Origin: Alloyangia pacifica
Lineage (GTDB): Bacteria; Pseudomonadota; Alphaproteobacteria; Rhodobacterales; Rhodobacteraceae
NCBI RefSeq assembly: GCF_020524285.1
Contig: NZ_JAIVKX010000003.1
Span: 62,001 to 126,000, forward strand
Reading direction: 5' to 3'
DNA length: 64,000 bases
Both the position numbers and the translations under genes were made by a program. Position 1 is the first letter of the stretch. Each line of letters begins with the position of its first letter. Under the pieces are notes generated by a model that had not been told where the DNA came from, made no database searches, and worked only from the letters and a program-made list of their open reading frames with translations. Positions 56,073 to 64,000 of the stretch are shown here, in pieces.

Positions 56073-57988
56073 GACGCACTCCAAAGGAAAGCTCCGACAG
56101 CTGGCGCCGCATCTCGCGCCGGGCGCTGCTGCTGGGTGGCGCCCAGCTCGGCTTCGCCGGGATGCTGGGCCTACGCATGCACCACATGCAGGTCGACCAG
56201 GCCGACGAGTTCCGCCTGCTGGCCGAGGAGAACCGGATCAATATCCGCCTGATCCCGCCGAGCCGCGGACGCATCTTCGACCGCAATGGCCGGATCGTCG
56301 CCGAGAACACCCCGACCTACCGCATTACCATCGTCCGCGAGGACGCCGGCGACGTCGAGGACGTGATCGCCAAGCTCTCGGCCCTGGTCGAGCTGGACGA
56401 GGACGAGCTGAACCGCGCGCTGGCCGAGATGCGCCGCTCGCCGCCCTTCCTGCCGGTCACCGTGGCCGACCGGGTGAGCTGGGACTCGATCAGCCGCGTC
56501 GCGGTCAACGCCCCTGCCCTGCCCGGCGTCACCCCCGAGGTCGGCCTGTCCCGCTTCTATCCCGACCACGGCAACTTCGCCCATGTGGTCGGCTACGTCG
56601 GCCCGGTCTCCGAGCGCGATCTCGCGCGCTACGAGGATCCCGAGCCGGTGCTGCACATCCCGCGCTTCCAGATCGGCAAGGTCGGGGTCGAGGCCAAGTA
56701 CGAGGAACAGCTGCGCGGCAAGGCCGGGGCCAAGCGCGTCGAGGTCAACGCCGTGGGCCGGGTGATGCGCGAGCTCGACCGCCGCGAGGGCGACAACGGC
56801 GCCGACATCCAGCTCACCATCGACGCCGACCTGCAGGACTACGTGCAGGCGCGGCTGGGGCATGAATCCGCCTCCTGCGTGGTCATGGACGTGGAAAAGG
56901 GCGACCTTCTGGCCATCGCCTCGGCGCCGTCCTTCGATCCCAACAAGTTCGTGCGCGGCATCTCGGTCGCCGACTACTCGATCCTGCGCGACAACGATCA
57001 CCGCCCGCTCGCCTCGAAGACCGTGCAGGATGCCTACCCGCCCGGCTCGACCTTCAAGATGGTCACCGCGCTGGCGGCGCTCGAGGCCGGGGTGCTTTCG
57101 CCCGACGACACGGTCTGGTGCCCGGGCCACCTCGAGGTCGGCTCGCGCCGGTTCCATTGCTGGAAACGAGCCGGCCACGGTCACCTGAACCTGGAGCAGG
57201 CGCTGCAGCAGAGCTGCGACGTGTTCTTCTACGACGTGGCGATGAAAGTCGGCATCGACCGCATTGCCGATGTCGGGCGGCGTCTCGGGCTCGGCATCGC
57301 GCCGGACGTGCCGATGTCGGCGACCACCTCCGGCATCATGCCCGACAAGGACTGGAAGCAGCGCGAGCGCGGCAAGAGCTGGCTGATCGGCGACACCGTG
57401 AACGCCTCGATCGGCCAGGGCTTCGTTCTGACCTCGCCGCTTCAGCTCGCGATCATGACCGCCCGCATCGCCACCGGCCGCGCGGTGCACCCGCGGCTCG
57501 TCAAGACCATCGACGGGGTCGAGACAGAGCTGGTCGGCGGCCAGGAGCTCGACATCAACCCCAACCACCTGCGCTGGGTGCGCAAGGGCATGTCGTCGGT
57601 GATGAACACCGTGCGCGGCACCGGCTACCGTTCGCGCGTGGTCGCCGAGGGCTACGAACTCGCAGGCAAGTCGGGCACGGCGCAGGTCCGCAACCGCGTG
57701 GTGAGCAACGAAGACGTGCCCTGGATCGAGCGCGACCACGCGCTCTTCGTGGGCTTCGGGCCGGTGCATGCCCCGCGCATCGCGGTCTCGGTGGTCGTCG
57801 AGCATGGCGGCGGCGGCTCGTCGGCCGGGGCGCCCATCCTGCGCGACGTGGCGCTGCAGGCGCTTTACGGCGGCACCCCGCCGCTCGACGCCTACCCCTC
57901 GTCGGACCACGACAAGATCAAGGAGCTGCAGGAGCGGCTCGACCGCGAGCGCCGCGAGCGCGCCGAGCAGGCACGGGGGCGCGCGTGA
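56069..57988 (+). CDS. mrdA: Penicillin-binding protein 2
   Basis: A 639-aa class B transpeptidase cross-linking peptidoglycan during elongation. After a short cytoplasmic part and one helix, the dimerisation domain contains IPPSRGRIFDRNGRIVAEN. Active-site motifs are Ser327-T-F-Lys330 (PPGSTFKMV), Ser382-C-Asp384 (QQSCDVFF) and Lys533-Ser-Gly-Thr (AGKSGTAQ). The C-terminal tail (LQERLDRERRERAEQ) is charged. I start at GTG 56069, overlapping the mreD stop and preceded by GGGAG. Confidence 0.96.
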   Translation: MRRTPKESSDSWRRISRRALLLGGAQLGFAGMLGLRMHHMQVDQADEFRLLAEENRINIRLIPPSRGRIFDRNGRIVAENTPTYRITIVREDAGDVEDVIAKLSALVELDEDELNRALAEMRRSPPFLPVTVADRVSWDSISRVAVNAPALPGVTPEVGLSRFYPDHGNFAHVVGYVGPVSERDLARYEDPEPVLHIPRFQIGKVGVEAKYEEQLRGKAGAKRVEVNAVGRVMRELDRREGDNGADIQLTIDADLQDYVQARLGHESASCVVMDVEKGDLLAIASAPSFDPNKFVRGISVADYSILRDNDHRPLASKTVQDAYPPGSTFKMVTALAALEAGVLSPDDTVWCPGHLEVGSRRFHCWKRAGHGHLNLEQALQQSCDVFFYDVAMKVGIDRIADVGRRLGLGIAPDVPMSATTSGIMPDKDWKQRERGKSWLIGDTVNASIGQGFVLTSPLQLAIMTARIATGRAVHPRLVKTIDGVETELVGGQELDINPNHLRWVRKGMSSVMNTVRGTGYRSRVVAEGYELAGKSGTAQVRNRVVSNEDVPWIERDHALFVGFGPVHAPRIAVSVVVEHGGGGSSAGAPILRDVALQALYGGTPPLDAYPSSDHDKIKELQERLDRERRERAEQARGRA

Positions 57989-59124
57989 GCTATCTCGAAT
58001 ACACGGTCAAGACCACGCCCACGGGCTGGCGCAAGGTGCTCTACATCAACTGGCCGCTGGTGATCCTGCTGAGCGCGGTCGCCTGCGTCGGCTTCCTGAT
58101 GCTCTACTCGGTGGCCGGCGGGCGGCTCGACACTTGGGCCGAACCGCAGATGAAACGCTTCGGCCTCGGGCTGGCGGCGATGTTCGTGGTGGCGATGGTG
58201 CCGATCTGGCTCTGGCGCAACCTGTCGGTGCTGGCCTACCTCGGCTCGCTGGCGCTGCTGGTCGCGGTGGAGCTCTTCGGCACCGTCGGCATGGGCGCGC
58301 AGCGCTGGATCGACATCGGCTTCATGCGGCTGCAGCCCTCGGAGCTGATGAAGATCGCGCTGGTCATGGTGCTGGCCGCCTATTACGACTGGCTGCCGCT
58401 CCGGAAGACCTCGCATCCGCTTTGGGTGCTGATGCCGATCCTGCTGATCCTGATCCCCACCGGGCTGACGCTGATCCAGCCCGACCTCGGCACCGCCCTG
58501 CTGCTGATGATCGGCGGCGGGCTGATCATGTTCCTCGCCGGGGTGCACTGGGCCTACTTCGCCGTGGTGATCGCCGCCGGGGTGGGCACGATCTTCACCG
58601 TCTTCGAGTCGCGCGGCACCGACTGGCAGTTGCTCAAGGACTACCAGTTCCGGCGCATCGACACCTTCCTCGATCCCTCCACCGATCCCCTGGGCGCGGG
58701 CTACCACATCACCCAGGCGAAGATCGCCATGGGCTCGGGCGGCTGGACCGGGCGCGGCTTCATGCAGGGCACCCAGTCGCGGCTGAACTTCCTGCCCGAG
58801 AAGCATACCGATTTCATCTTCAATACGCTGGCCGAGGAGTTCGGCTTCGTCGGCGGCGTCTCGCTGCTGGTGCTCTACGTGCTGATCCTGCTGTTCTGCA
58901 TCTTTGCCGCGCTGCGCAACCGCGACCGCTTCTCCTCGCTGCTGACGCTAGGCATCGGGCTGACCTTCTTCCTCTACTTCGCGGTCAACATGTCGATGGT
59001 CATGGGCCTCGCGCCGGTGGTCGGCGTGCCGCTGCCGATGGTCAGCTACGGCGGCTCGGCCATGCTGGTGTTGATGATCGCCTTCGGGCTGGTACAGAGT
59101 GCCCACATCCACAGACCACGCTAG
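57985..59124 (+). CDS. rodA: Rod shape protein RodA, peptidoglycan glycosyltransferase
   Basis: A 379-aa SEDS-family enzyme with about ten helices. Family signatures are GAQRWIDIGFMRLQPSELMK, LIQPDLGTALLLM, GSGGWTGRGFMQGTQS, FLPEKHTDFIFNTLAEEFGF (containing the catalytic Asp region) and GVPLPMVSYGGSAM. The start is GTG 57985, overlapping the mrdA stop. A long upstream in-frame reading is rejected. Confidence 0.96.
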   Translation: MSYLEYTVKTTPTGWRKVLYINWPLVILLSAVACVGFLMLYSVAGGRLDTWAEPQMKRFGLGLAAMFVVAMVPIWLWRNLSVLAYLGSLALLVAVELFGTVGMGAQRWIDIGFMRLQPSELMKIALVMVLAAYYDWLPLRKTSHPLWVLMPILLILIPTGLTLIQPDLGTALLLMIGGGLIMFLAGVHWAYFAVVIAAGVGTIFTVFESRGTDWQLLKDYQFRRIDTFLDPSTDPLGAGYHITQAKIAMGSGGWTGRGFMQGTQSRLNFLPEKHTDFIFNTLAEEFGFVGGVSLLVLYVLILLFCIFAALRNRDRFSSLLTLGIGLTFFLYFAVNMSMVMGLAPVVGVPLPMVSYGGSAMLVLMIAFGLVQSAHIHRPR

Positions 59125-59142
59125 CCGCAACCAAGGACGTCC

Positions 59143-60078
59143 ATGACCACCAAGATCCTCTTCGCCGCCCCGCAGGACAGCTGGGACGCCTACCGCGTGC
59201 CGCTCACCGAGGCGCTCGACGCCACCGGGGTCGACTACCAGCTCGGTCGCGACATCGCCGCGGAAGAGGCCGAGTACGTCGTCTACGCCCCCAGCTCCGG
59301 GCTGACCGACTTCACCGGCTTTCCCAAGCTGAAGGCCGTGCTGAGCCTCTGGGCCGGGGTCGAGAAGATCGTCGGCAACGACAAGCTGACGGTGCCGCTC
59401 ACGCGGATGGTCGACGACGAGGGTCTGACGCAGGGCATGGTGGAATATGTCACCGGCCACGCGCTGCGCCACCATCTCGGCATGGATGCGCATATCGTGA
59501 ACCCCAAGCACGTCTGGCTGAACAAGGCCCCGCCGCTGGCGCGCGCGCGCCCGGTCACCGTGCTCGGCCTCGGCATGCTCGGCAGCGCCTGCGCCCGGCA
59601 GCTGGCGCAGATCGGCTTCCCGGTCACCGGCTGGAGTCGCACGCCGCGCGAGATCGAGGGCATCCGCTGCCTTTCGGGCGCCGAGGGGCTGGCCGAGGCG
59701 CTCACCGGCGCGCAGATCGTCGTGCTGCTGCTGCCCTTCACCCCGCAGACCGAGAACACGATGGGCGCCGACGAATTCGCCCTGCTGGCGCCGGGCGCCG
59801 CGATCATCAACCCCGGGCGCGGCCCGCTGATCGACGACGCCGCGCTGCTGGCGGCGCTCGATGCCGGGCAGGTCGGCCACGCCACGCTCGACGTCTTCCG
59901 CGTCGAGCCGTTGCCGCAGGACCACCCGTTCTGGGCGCACCCCAAGGTGACCGTGACCCCCCATATCGCCGCCGAGACCCGGGTCGACTCGGCCTCGCGG
60001 GTGATTGCCGAGAACGTGCGGCGCGGCGTCACGGGCGAGCCGCTGCTGCATGTTGTGGACCGGGACGCGGGATACTGA
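59143..60078 (+). CDS. ghrA: Glyoxylate/hydroxypyruvate reductase A
   Basis: A 311-aa D-2-hydroxyacid dehydrogenase. The nucleotide site is VTVLGLGMLGSACARQLAQIG, with Arg in WSRTPR favouring NADPH. The catalytic Arg lies in INPGRGPLID, the Glu in FRVEPLPQDHPFW and the His in VTPHIAAET. The length and the absence of a long first domain fit the GhrA class. It follows rodA by 18 bases but is not part of wall synthesis. Confidence 0.92.
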   Translation: MTTKILFAAPQDSWDAYRVPLTEALDATGVDYQLGRDIAAEEAEYVVYAPSSGLTDFTGFPKLKAVLSLWAGVEKIVGNDKLTVPLTRMVDDEGLTQGMVEYVTGHALRHHLGMDAHIVNPKHVWLNKAPPLARARPVTVLGLGMLGSACARQLAQIGFPVTGWSRTPREIEGIRCLSGAEGLAEALTGAQIVVLLLPFTPQTENTMGADEFALLAPGAAIINPGRGPLIDDAALLAALDAGQVGHATLDVFRVEPLPQDHPFWAHPKVTVTPHIAAETRVDSASRVIAENVRRGVTGEPLLHVVDRDAGY

Positions 60079-60115
60079 TAAGGCGCGGCGCATCTTAACT
60101 GGAGATGCTGCCGCC

Positions 60116-60811
60116 ATGCCCCTGCCCGAGACCTTCGACCGCACCGTGAAGATCGCCCCCTCGATCCTCTCCGCCGATTTCGCCAACTTCGGCGCCGAGA
60201 TCCGCGCCGTCGAGGCGCAGGGGGCCGACTGGATCCACGTCGACGTGATGGACGGGCATTTCGTGCCCAACCTCACCTTCGGCCCGCCGCTGGTGAAGGC
60301 GATCCGCCCGCATATCTCGACGGTCATGGACGTGCACCTGATGATCGCCCCGGTCGATCCCTACATCGAGGCCTTCGCCGACGCCGGTGCCGACATCATC
60401 ACCGCCCACCTCGAGGCGGGCGCGCACACCCACCGCACGCTGCAGGCGATCCGGGCTTGCGGCGCCAGGGCCGGCCTCGCGCTCAACCCCGGCACGCCGG
60501 TGGAGGCCGCCGCACCCCTGCTCGACATGTGCGACCTGGTCTGCCTGATGACCGTCAACCCCGGCTTCGGCGGGCAGAAGTTCATCCACAGCCAGGTGGC
60601 GCAGGTGCGCAGGCTGCGCGAGATGATCGGCGACCGCGAGGTCCACATCGAGATCGACGGCGGCGTCGATCCCTCGACCGCCCCGCTGGTGGTCGAGGCC
60701 GGCGCCGACGTGCTGGTGGCCGGCTCGGCGGTGTTCCGGGGCGGCTCGGTCGAGACCCCCGCCCCCTACGGCGAAAACATCCGCGCCATTCGCGCCAGCT
60801 TCGAGGGCTGA
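60116..60811 (+). CDS. rpe: Ribulose-phosphate 3-epimerase
   Basis: A 231-aa TIM-barrel enzyme of the pentose phosphate pathway. Seen are KIAPSILSADFANFG, HVDVMDGHFVPNLTFGPP with metal ligands, MDVHLMI, LMTVNPGFGGQKFI and IEIDGGVDPSTAPLVVEAGADVLVAGSAVF. The ATG at 60116 with GGAGATGCTG upstream gives the normal length. The gene is followed by an intergenic element and a strong terminator. Confidence 0.96.
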   Translation: MPLPETFDRTVKIAPSILSADFANFGAEIRAVEAQGADWIHVDVMDGHFVPNLTFGPPLVKAIRPHISTVMDVHLMIAPVDPYIEAFADAGADIITAHLEAGAHTHRTLQAIRACGARAGLALNPGTPVEAAAPLLDMCDLVCLMTVNPGFGGQKFIHSQVAQVRRLREMIGDREVHIEIDGGVDPSTAPLVVEAGADVLVAGSAVFRGGSVETPAPYGENIRAIRASFEG

Positions 60812-60848
60812 CCCCTCAAGCACCCCGTCTGCGGCAGGCTCCGGCCGG

Positions 60849-60960
60849 CCTCCGGCGGGGATATTTGGTTCTATACGAAGAACAGGGGCCATGCCCTTCG
60901 TCTAGATACAAATATCCCGGGGGAGAGGCGTGCAGCGCCTCGAGGGCAGAGCCCCCTCTC
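60849..60960. repeat. Dispersed intergenic element, copy 5 (most complete, two arms)
   Basis: Left arm (60849-60880): CCTCCGGCGGGGATATTTGG, then TTCTATACGAAG. Right arm (60895-60960): CTTCGTCTAGATACAAATAT, then CCCGGGGG, a hairpin-forming spacer and GAGGGCAGAGCCCCCTC. The arms form a long imperfect inverted repeat around about 15 bases. Confidence 0.7.
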
Positions 60961-60963
60961 CCG

Positions 60964-60983
60964 TTCGACGCAATTCGACGCAA
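60964..60983 (+). repeat. Tandem duplication of a 10-bp unit
   Basis: TTCGACGCAA occurs twice in succession, ending at the left base of the terminator that follows. Confidence 0.85.
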
Positions 60984-61018
60984 GAAGGGCGCCGCGATCT
61001 CCCGCGGCGCCCTTCTTT
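60982..61018. terminator. Bidirectional rho-independent terminator between rpe and the SulP gene
   Basis: AAGAAGGGCGCCGCG pairs with CGCGGCGCCCTTCTT in a 15-bp perfect stem over a 6-base loop, with TTT after it; the opposite strand also reads into TTCTT. It serves convergent rpe and SulP genes. Confidence 0.9.
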
Positions 61019-61038
61019 CATTTCTGGTGTCCCGGGGC

Positions 61039-62658
61039 TCAGTGCCCGCCGAGGATCCCCGTCCGCACGTGGTAATCCGCTGCCAGCGCGTAATCGGGGT
61101 CGTCGTCGCTGTCGATGACGAGATGCCCGGCCTTGGTCAGCAGGCGGTGGCAGTCGCGCGACAGGTGGCGCAGCTGCAGCCGCTTGCCCGCCGCCTCGTA
61201 CTTGCCGGCCACCGCCTCGATCGCCTGCAGCGCCGACTGGTCGACCACGCGGCTGTCGGCGAAATCGACGATCACCGACTTCGGGTCACCCTCGATGTCG
61301 AAGAGCTCGGCGAAGCCGTCCGTCGAGCCGAAGAAGAGCGGGCCCTGGATCTGGTAGACCTTGGCCCCTTCAGGCGTCGCGTAGCTCTTGGCGTGGATGC
61401 GGCGCGCGTTGTTCCAGGCATAGGCCAACGCCGAGACGATGACCCCGACGACCACCGCCACGGCGAGGTCCTCGAACACCGTCACCACCGTCACCAGCAC
61501 GATGACGAAAGCGTCCATAAGCGGCACCTTGGCGAGGATGCGCAAGCTGTTCCAGGCGAAGGTCCCGATCACCACCATGAACATCACCCCGACCAGCGCG
61601 GCGAGCGGGATGAGCTCGATCAGCGGCGAGGCAAAGAGGATGAACGACAGCAGGAAAAGCGCCGCGACGATGCCGGCGATGCGGGTGCGTCCGCCCGACT
61701 TCACGTTGATCATCGACTGGCCGATCATCGCGCAGCCGCCCATGCCGCCGAAGAAGCCGGTGACCAGATTGGCCGTGCCCTGAGCGATGCACTCCTGGCT
61801 GGCGCCGCCGCGCTGGCCAGTCATCTCGCCGACGAGGTTGAGCGTCAGCAGGCTCTCGATCAGCCCGATGGCCGCGAGGATCACCGCGTAGGGCAGGATG
61901 ATCTGCAGCGTCTCGAGGTTGAGCGGCACCATCGGCAGGTGGAACGGCGGGAAGCTGCCCTCGATCGAGGCCATGTCGCCGACCCGAGGCACGTCGAGCC
62001 CGAAGGCGATGACGATGGCCGCGGTCACCGCGATGCCGGCGAGCGGCGCCGGGATCACCTTGGTCAGCTTGGGCAGCAGCCAGATGATCGCCATGGTCAG
62101 CGCCACCAGCGCCAGCATGGTCCAAAGCTGCAGGCCCGACAGCCATTCCCCGGCCGTAACGCCCGGAACCGCCGTGCCGGGCACCTTGAACTGCGTCAGC
62201 TGCGCCATGAAGATCACGATCGCCAGCCCGTTGACGAAGCCCAGCATCACCGGATGCGGCACCAGCCGGATGAACTTGCCCCAATGCATGATGCCCGCGA
62301 AGATCTGCAGGATGCCCATAAGCACCACCGTGGCGAAGAGATACTCGACGCCGTGATCGGCCACCAGCGCGACCATGACCACGGCGAGCGCGCCGGTGGC
62401 GCCCGAGATCATCCCCGGACGGCCCCCGATCAGCGCGGTGATCAGCCCGACGAGGAAGGCGGCGTAGAGGCCGACCAGCGGGTGCACGCCCGCCACGAAG
62501 GCGAAGGCCACCGCCTCGGGCACCAGCGCCAGCGCCACGGTCAGGCCCGACAGGATGTCGGTGCGGATCTGTGCGGGGGTGAGCCGCGCCGTCGGCGACA
62601 GGCTCAGGTCGGGTTTCTGAATACGGCTGGCGTATCGCGCCAGGAGGGCTTTGGCCAT
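61039..62658 (-). CDS. SulP family inorganic anion transporter
   Basis: A 539-aa membrane transporter with about 10-12 helices and a C-terminal STAS domain (about residues 420-520, VYQIQGPLFFGSTDGFAELF, FADSRVVDQSALQAIEAVAG). Family motifs are the opening DILSGLTVALALVPEAVAFA and FFGGMGGCAMIGQSMINVKSGG. Members carry sulfate or bicarbonate; the ion is not decided. It is convergent with rpe. Confidence 0.92.
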   Translation of the reverse strand: MAKALLARYASRIQKPDLSLSPTARLTPAQIRTDILSGLTVALALVPEAVAFAFVAGVHPLVGLYAAFLVGLITALIGGRPGMISGATGALAVVMVALVADHGVEYLFATVVLMGILQIFAGIMHWGKFIRLVPHPVMLGFVNGLAIVIFMAQLTQFKVPGTAVPGVTAGEWLSGLQLWTMLALVALTMAIIWLLPKLTKVIPAPLAGIAVTAAIVIAFGLDVPRVGDMASIEGSFPPFHLPMVPLNLETLQIILPYAVILAAIGLIESLLTLNLVGEMTGQRGGASQECIAQGTANLVTGFFGGMGGCAMIGQSMINVKSGGRTRIAGIVAALFLLSFILFASPLIELIPLAALVGVMFMVVIGTFAWNSLRILAKVPLMDAFVIVLVTVVTVFEDLAVAVVVGVIVSALAYAWNNARRIHAKSYATPEGAKVYQIQGPLFFGSTDGFAELFDIEGDPKSVIVDFADSRVVDQSALQAIEAVAGKYEAAGKRLQLRHLSRDCHRLLTKAGHLVIDSDDDPDYALAADYHVRTGILGGH

Positions 62659-62884
62659 GGGGAGCTATTCCAATCGGTCTGTTTGCGCGCGCCCTTGCCC
62701 ATAAGGCACGCAGGCCACGAGCGCTACCCGGCTGCGCAGGAATTCAGCAGATCTGCCCGGATTGATGCAGATGCGCAGGGCCCTGGCACCGCTCGCGCGG
62801 GTGTGAGCCCGCAAAACGGGCAATCGCCCGCCCTCGCCCCATGTGGTCCGCCGGGGAGGGAGCGCGCCGCAAGGGAGCCTGCCG

Positions 62885-63625
62885 TTGAACGAAACCATCC
62901 TGCTGATCCTCGCCGCGCTGATCGTCGGCCTATCGAAGGGCGGCCTGGCCTCGGCCGCCGCCATCGCCGTGCCGATGCTGGCGCTGTTCATGAACCCGGT
63001 GAAGGCCGCCGCCACGCTTCTGCCGGTTTACATCGTCACCGACTGGATCGGGGTCTGGCTCTACCGGCGCAACTACTCGGCGCGCAATCTTGCCATCCTG
63101 ACGCCGTCGATCGTGCTGGGTGTGGGCATCGCCACGCTGATCACCCCCTACACGCCCGAAAGCGTGCTGCTGCTCTTCACCGGCGCCATCGGGCTCTGGT
63201 ACTGCCTGCGCGCCTGGCTTAAGCGCGGCGCCCGCGAAAAGGCCGAGGCGCGGGTGGCGCCGGGAGTCTTCTGGGGCACCACAACTGGCATCGCCAGTTT
63301 CATCACCCATTCCGGCGCGCCGCCCGCCCAGGCCTTCCTGCTGCCGCAACACCTGCCGAAGCTCGAGTTCGCCGGCACCATCGCCATCTCCTTTGCCGTG
63401 GGCAACCTCGTCAAGCTGCCGGCCTATTTCGCCATCGGCCAGCTCGACGGGCTGAACTGGGGGTTGATCAGCGGGCTGGCGGTCGCCGGCGTGGCCGGTA
63501 CCTACGCCGGACGCAAGCTCACCGCCTGGCTGCCCGAGGCGCTCTACATCCGGGTGATCCAGAGCTTTCTGTTTCTTCTGTCGCTGATCCTGCTGTTCCG
63601 CGGCACCCGCGAGCTGATCGGCTGA
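62885..63625 (+). CDS. Sulfite exporter TauE/SafE family membrane protein, second copy
   Basis: A 246-aa integral membrane protein. It starts with hydrophobic LLILAALIVGLSKGGLASAA and has the TGIASFITHSGAPPAQAFLLP loop and LPKLEFAGTIAISFAVGNLV, clearly related to the protein at 4054-4812. I choose TTG 62885 (AAGGGAG eight bases before); an in-frame GTG at 62843 would add 14 charged or polar residues without support. The substrate is unknown. Confidence 0.87.
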   Translation: MNETILLILAALIVGLSKGGLASAAAIAVPMLALFMNPVKAAATLLPVYIVTDWIGVWLYRRNYSARNLAILTPSIVLGVGIATLITPYTPESVLLLFTGAIGLWYCLRAWLKRGAREKAEARVAPGVFWGTTTGIASFITHSGAPPAQAFLLPQHLPKLEFAGTIAISFAVGNLVKLPAYFAIGQLDGLNWGLISGLAVAGVAGTYAGRKLTAWLPEALYIRVIQSFLFLLSLILLFRGTRELIG

Positions 63626-63682
63626 GCCCCCCTTTTCTTCGCCGCCGCCGCGAGGCAGGCTGCGCGCAAAAGGAGACCGCGC

Positions 63683-64000
63683 ATGGCACAGACGATGATC
63701 GGGGTGATCGGCGGGTCCGGGGTCTACGATCTCGACACGCTGGAAGACCGCAAGTGGGTCACGGTGGACACCCCCTGGGGCGCACCCTCGGATCAGGTGC
63801 TGACCGGCACCCTCGGCGGTGTGGCGATGGCCTTCCTGCCCCGCCACGGGCGCGGCCACCGGCTATCGCCCTCGAGCGTGCCCTACCGCGCCAATATCGA
63901 CGCGCTGAAGCGGCTCGGGGTGACCGATGTGATCTCGGTCTCCGCCTGCGGCTCCTTCCGCGAGGAGATGGCGCCGGGGGATTTCGTCATCGTCGACCAG
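63683..64000 (+). CDS. mtnP: S-methyl-5'-thioadenosine phosphorylase, C-terminus cut by window edge
   Basis: Purine-nucleoside phosphorylase family enzyme recycling methylthioadenosine in methionine salvage. The 106 codons present begin MAQTMIGVIGGSGVYDLDTL (phosphate loop) and continue through FLPRHGRGHRLSPSSVPYRA, the MTA-phosphorylase signature, to SACGSFREEMAPGDFVIVDQ. AAAAGGAGACC precedes the ATG. Roughly 180 residues are beyond the edge. Confidence 0.94.
   Translation, partial: MAQTMIGVIGGSGVYDLDTLEDRKWVTVDTPWGAPSDQVLTGTLGGVAMAFLPRHGRGHRLSPSSVPYRANIDALKRLGVTDVISVSACGSFREEMAPGDFVIVDQ

Overview
The window is high-GC, densely packed DNA from an alphaproteobacterium, most probably a Rhodobacteraceae (Roseobacter-group) species. 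The pointers are an FnrL regulator divergent from hemN, the ccoNOQP and ccoGHIS clusters, the nrdR-ribD pair, the mreBCD-mrdA-rodA cluster, a yej-type peptide ABC transporter and the urease gene order ureD-ureA-small gene-ureB. I see no rRNA, tRNA, CRISPR array or intact insertion sequence. Nearly all of it looks like stable chromosome.

Layout. 1-2309: left end of a urease operon (ureD, ureA, a small His-rich protein, ureB cut by the edge) and trmO. 2361-4812: dgoA and dgoK (galactonate catabolism) with a TauE/SafE exporter. 5207-13051: an unassigned 329-aa protein, then a three-gene set of transglutaminase, circularly permuted ATP-grasp/alpha-E and transglutaminase/DUF2126 proteins. 13196-18120: an SDR enzyme, a small secreted protein, a YjbQ protein, nrdR-ribD and glutamate dehydrogenase. 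18474-21201: three overlapping or closely spaced genes for a von Willebrand A protein and two TadE-like proteins. 21308-29530: a PH-like membrane protein, pheA, a membrane-anchored cytochrome c and a yejABEF-like transporter. 29760-43612: the low-oxygen region, with hemN, fnrL, a uspA gene, ccoNOQP, a LysR gene and ccoGHIS. 43815-49200: an EF-hand protein, a GMC oxidoreductase, lrp-ald, a cation efflux protein and mscL. 49616-51555: a small accessory patch with a heavily deleted dimethylglycine-dehydrogenase pseudogene and an orphan ATP-grasp gene. 51860-60811: an outer-membrane-like protein, YtoQ, the rod-shape cluster, ghrA and rpe. 61039-64000: a SulP transporter, a second TauE/SafE protein and the start of mtnP.

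How the genes work together. FnrL-type sites (TTGAY-N4-RTCAA) lie between hemN and fnrL, between uspA and ccoN, and in front of ccoG. The oxygen sensor, anaerobic haem synthesis, the high-affinity cbb3 oxidase and its copper and assembly factors therefore look like one regulon, with an unrelated LysR gene placed between the oxidase and its assembly operon. mreBCD, PBP2 and RodA form one translationally coupled elongasome cluster.

Points worth a second look are: (i) a family of five dispersed intergenic elements sharing an AATATCCCGGGGG-like core and a GGGGGCAGAGCCCCC-like hairpin; (ii) a five-copy 14-bp repeat of Shine-Dalgarno-like units directly before a start codon; (iii) short tandem duplications next to three terminators, and an 11-bp repeat over a stop codon; (iv) the transglutaminase/ATP-grasp/alpha-E/DUF2126 operon without its usual Anbu partner; (v) the orphan Tad-like trio with an Asn/Gly/Asp-rich tail; (vi) the pseudogene plus ATP-grasp patch. 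I did not find a clearly new defence or mobile system.
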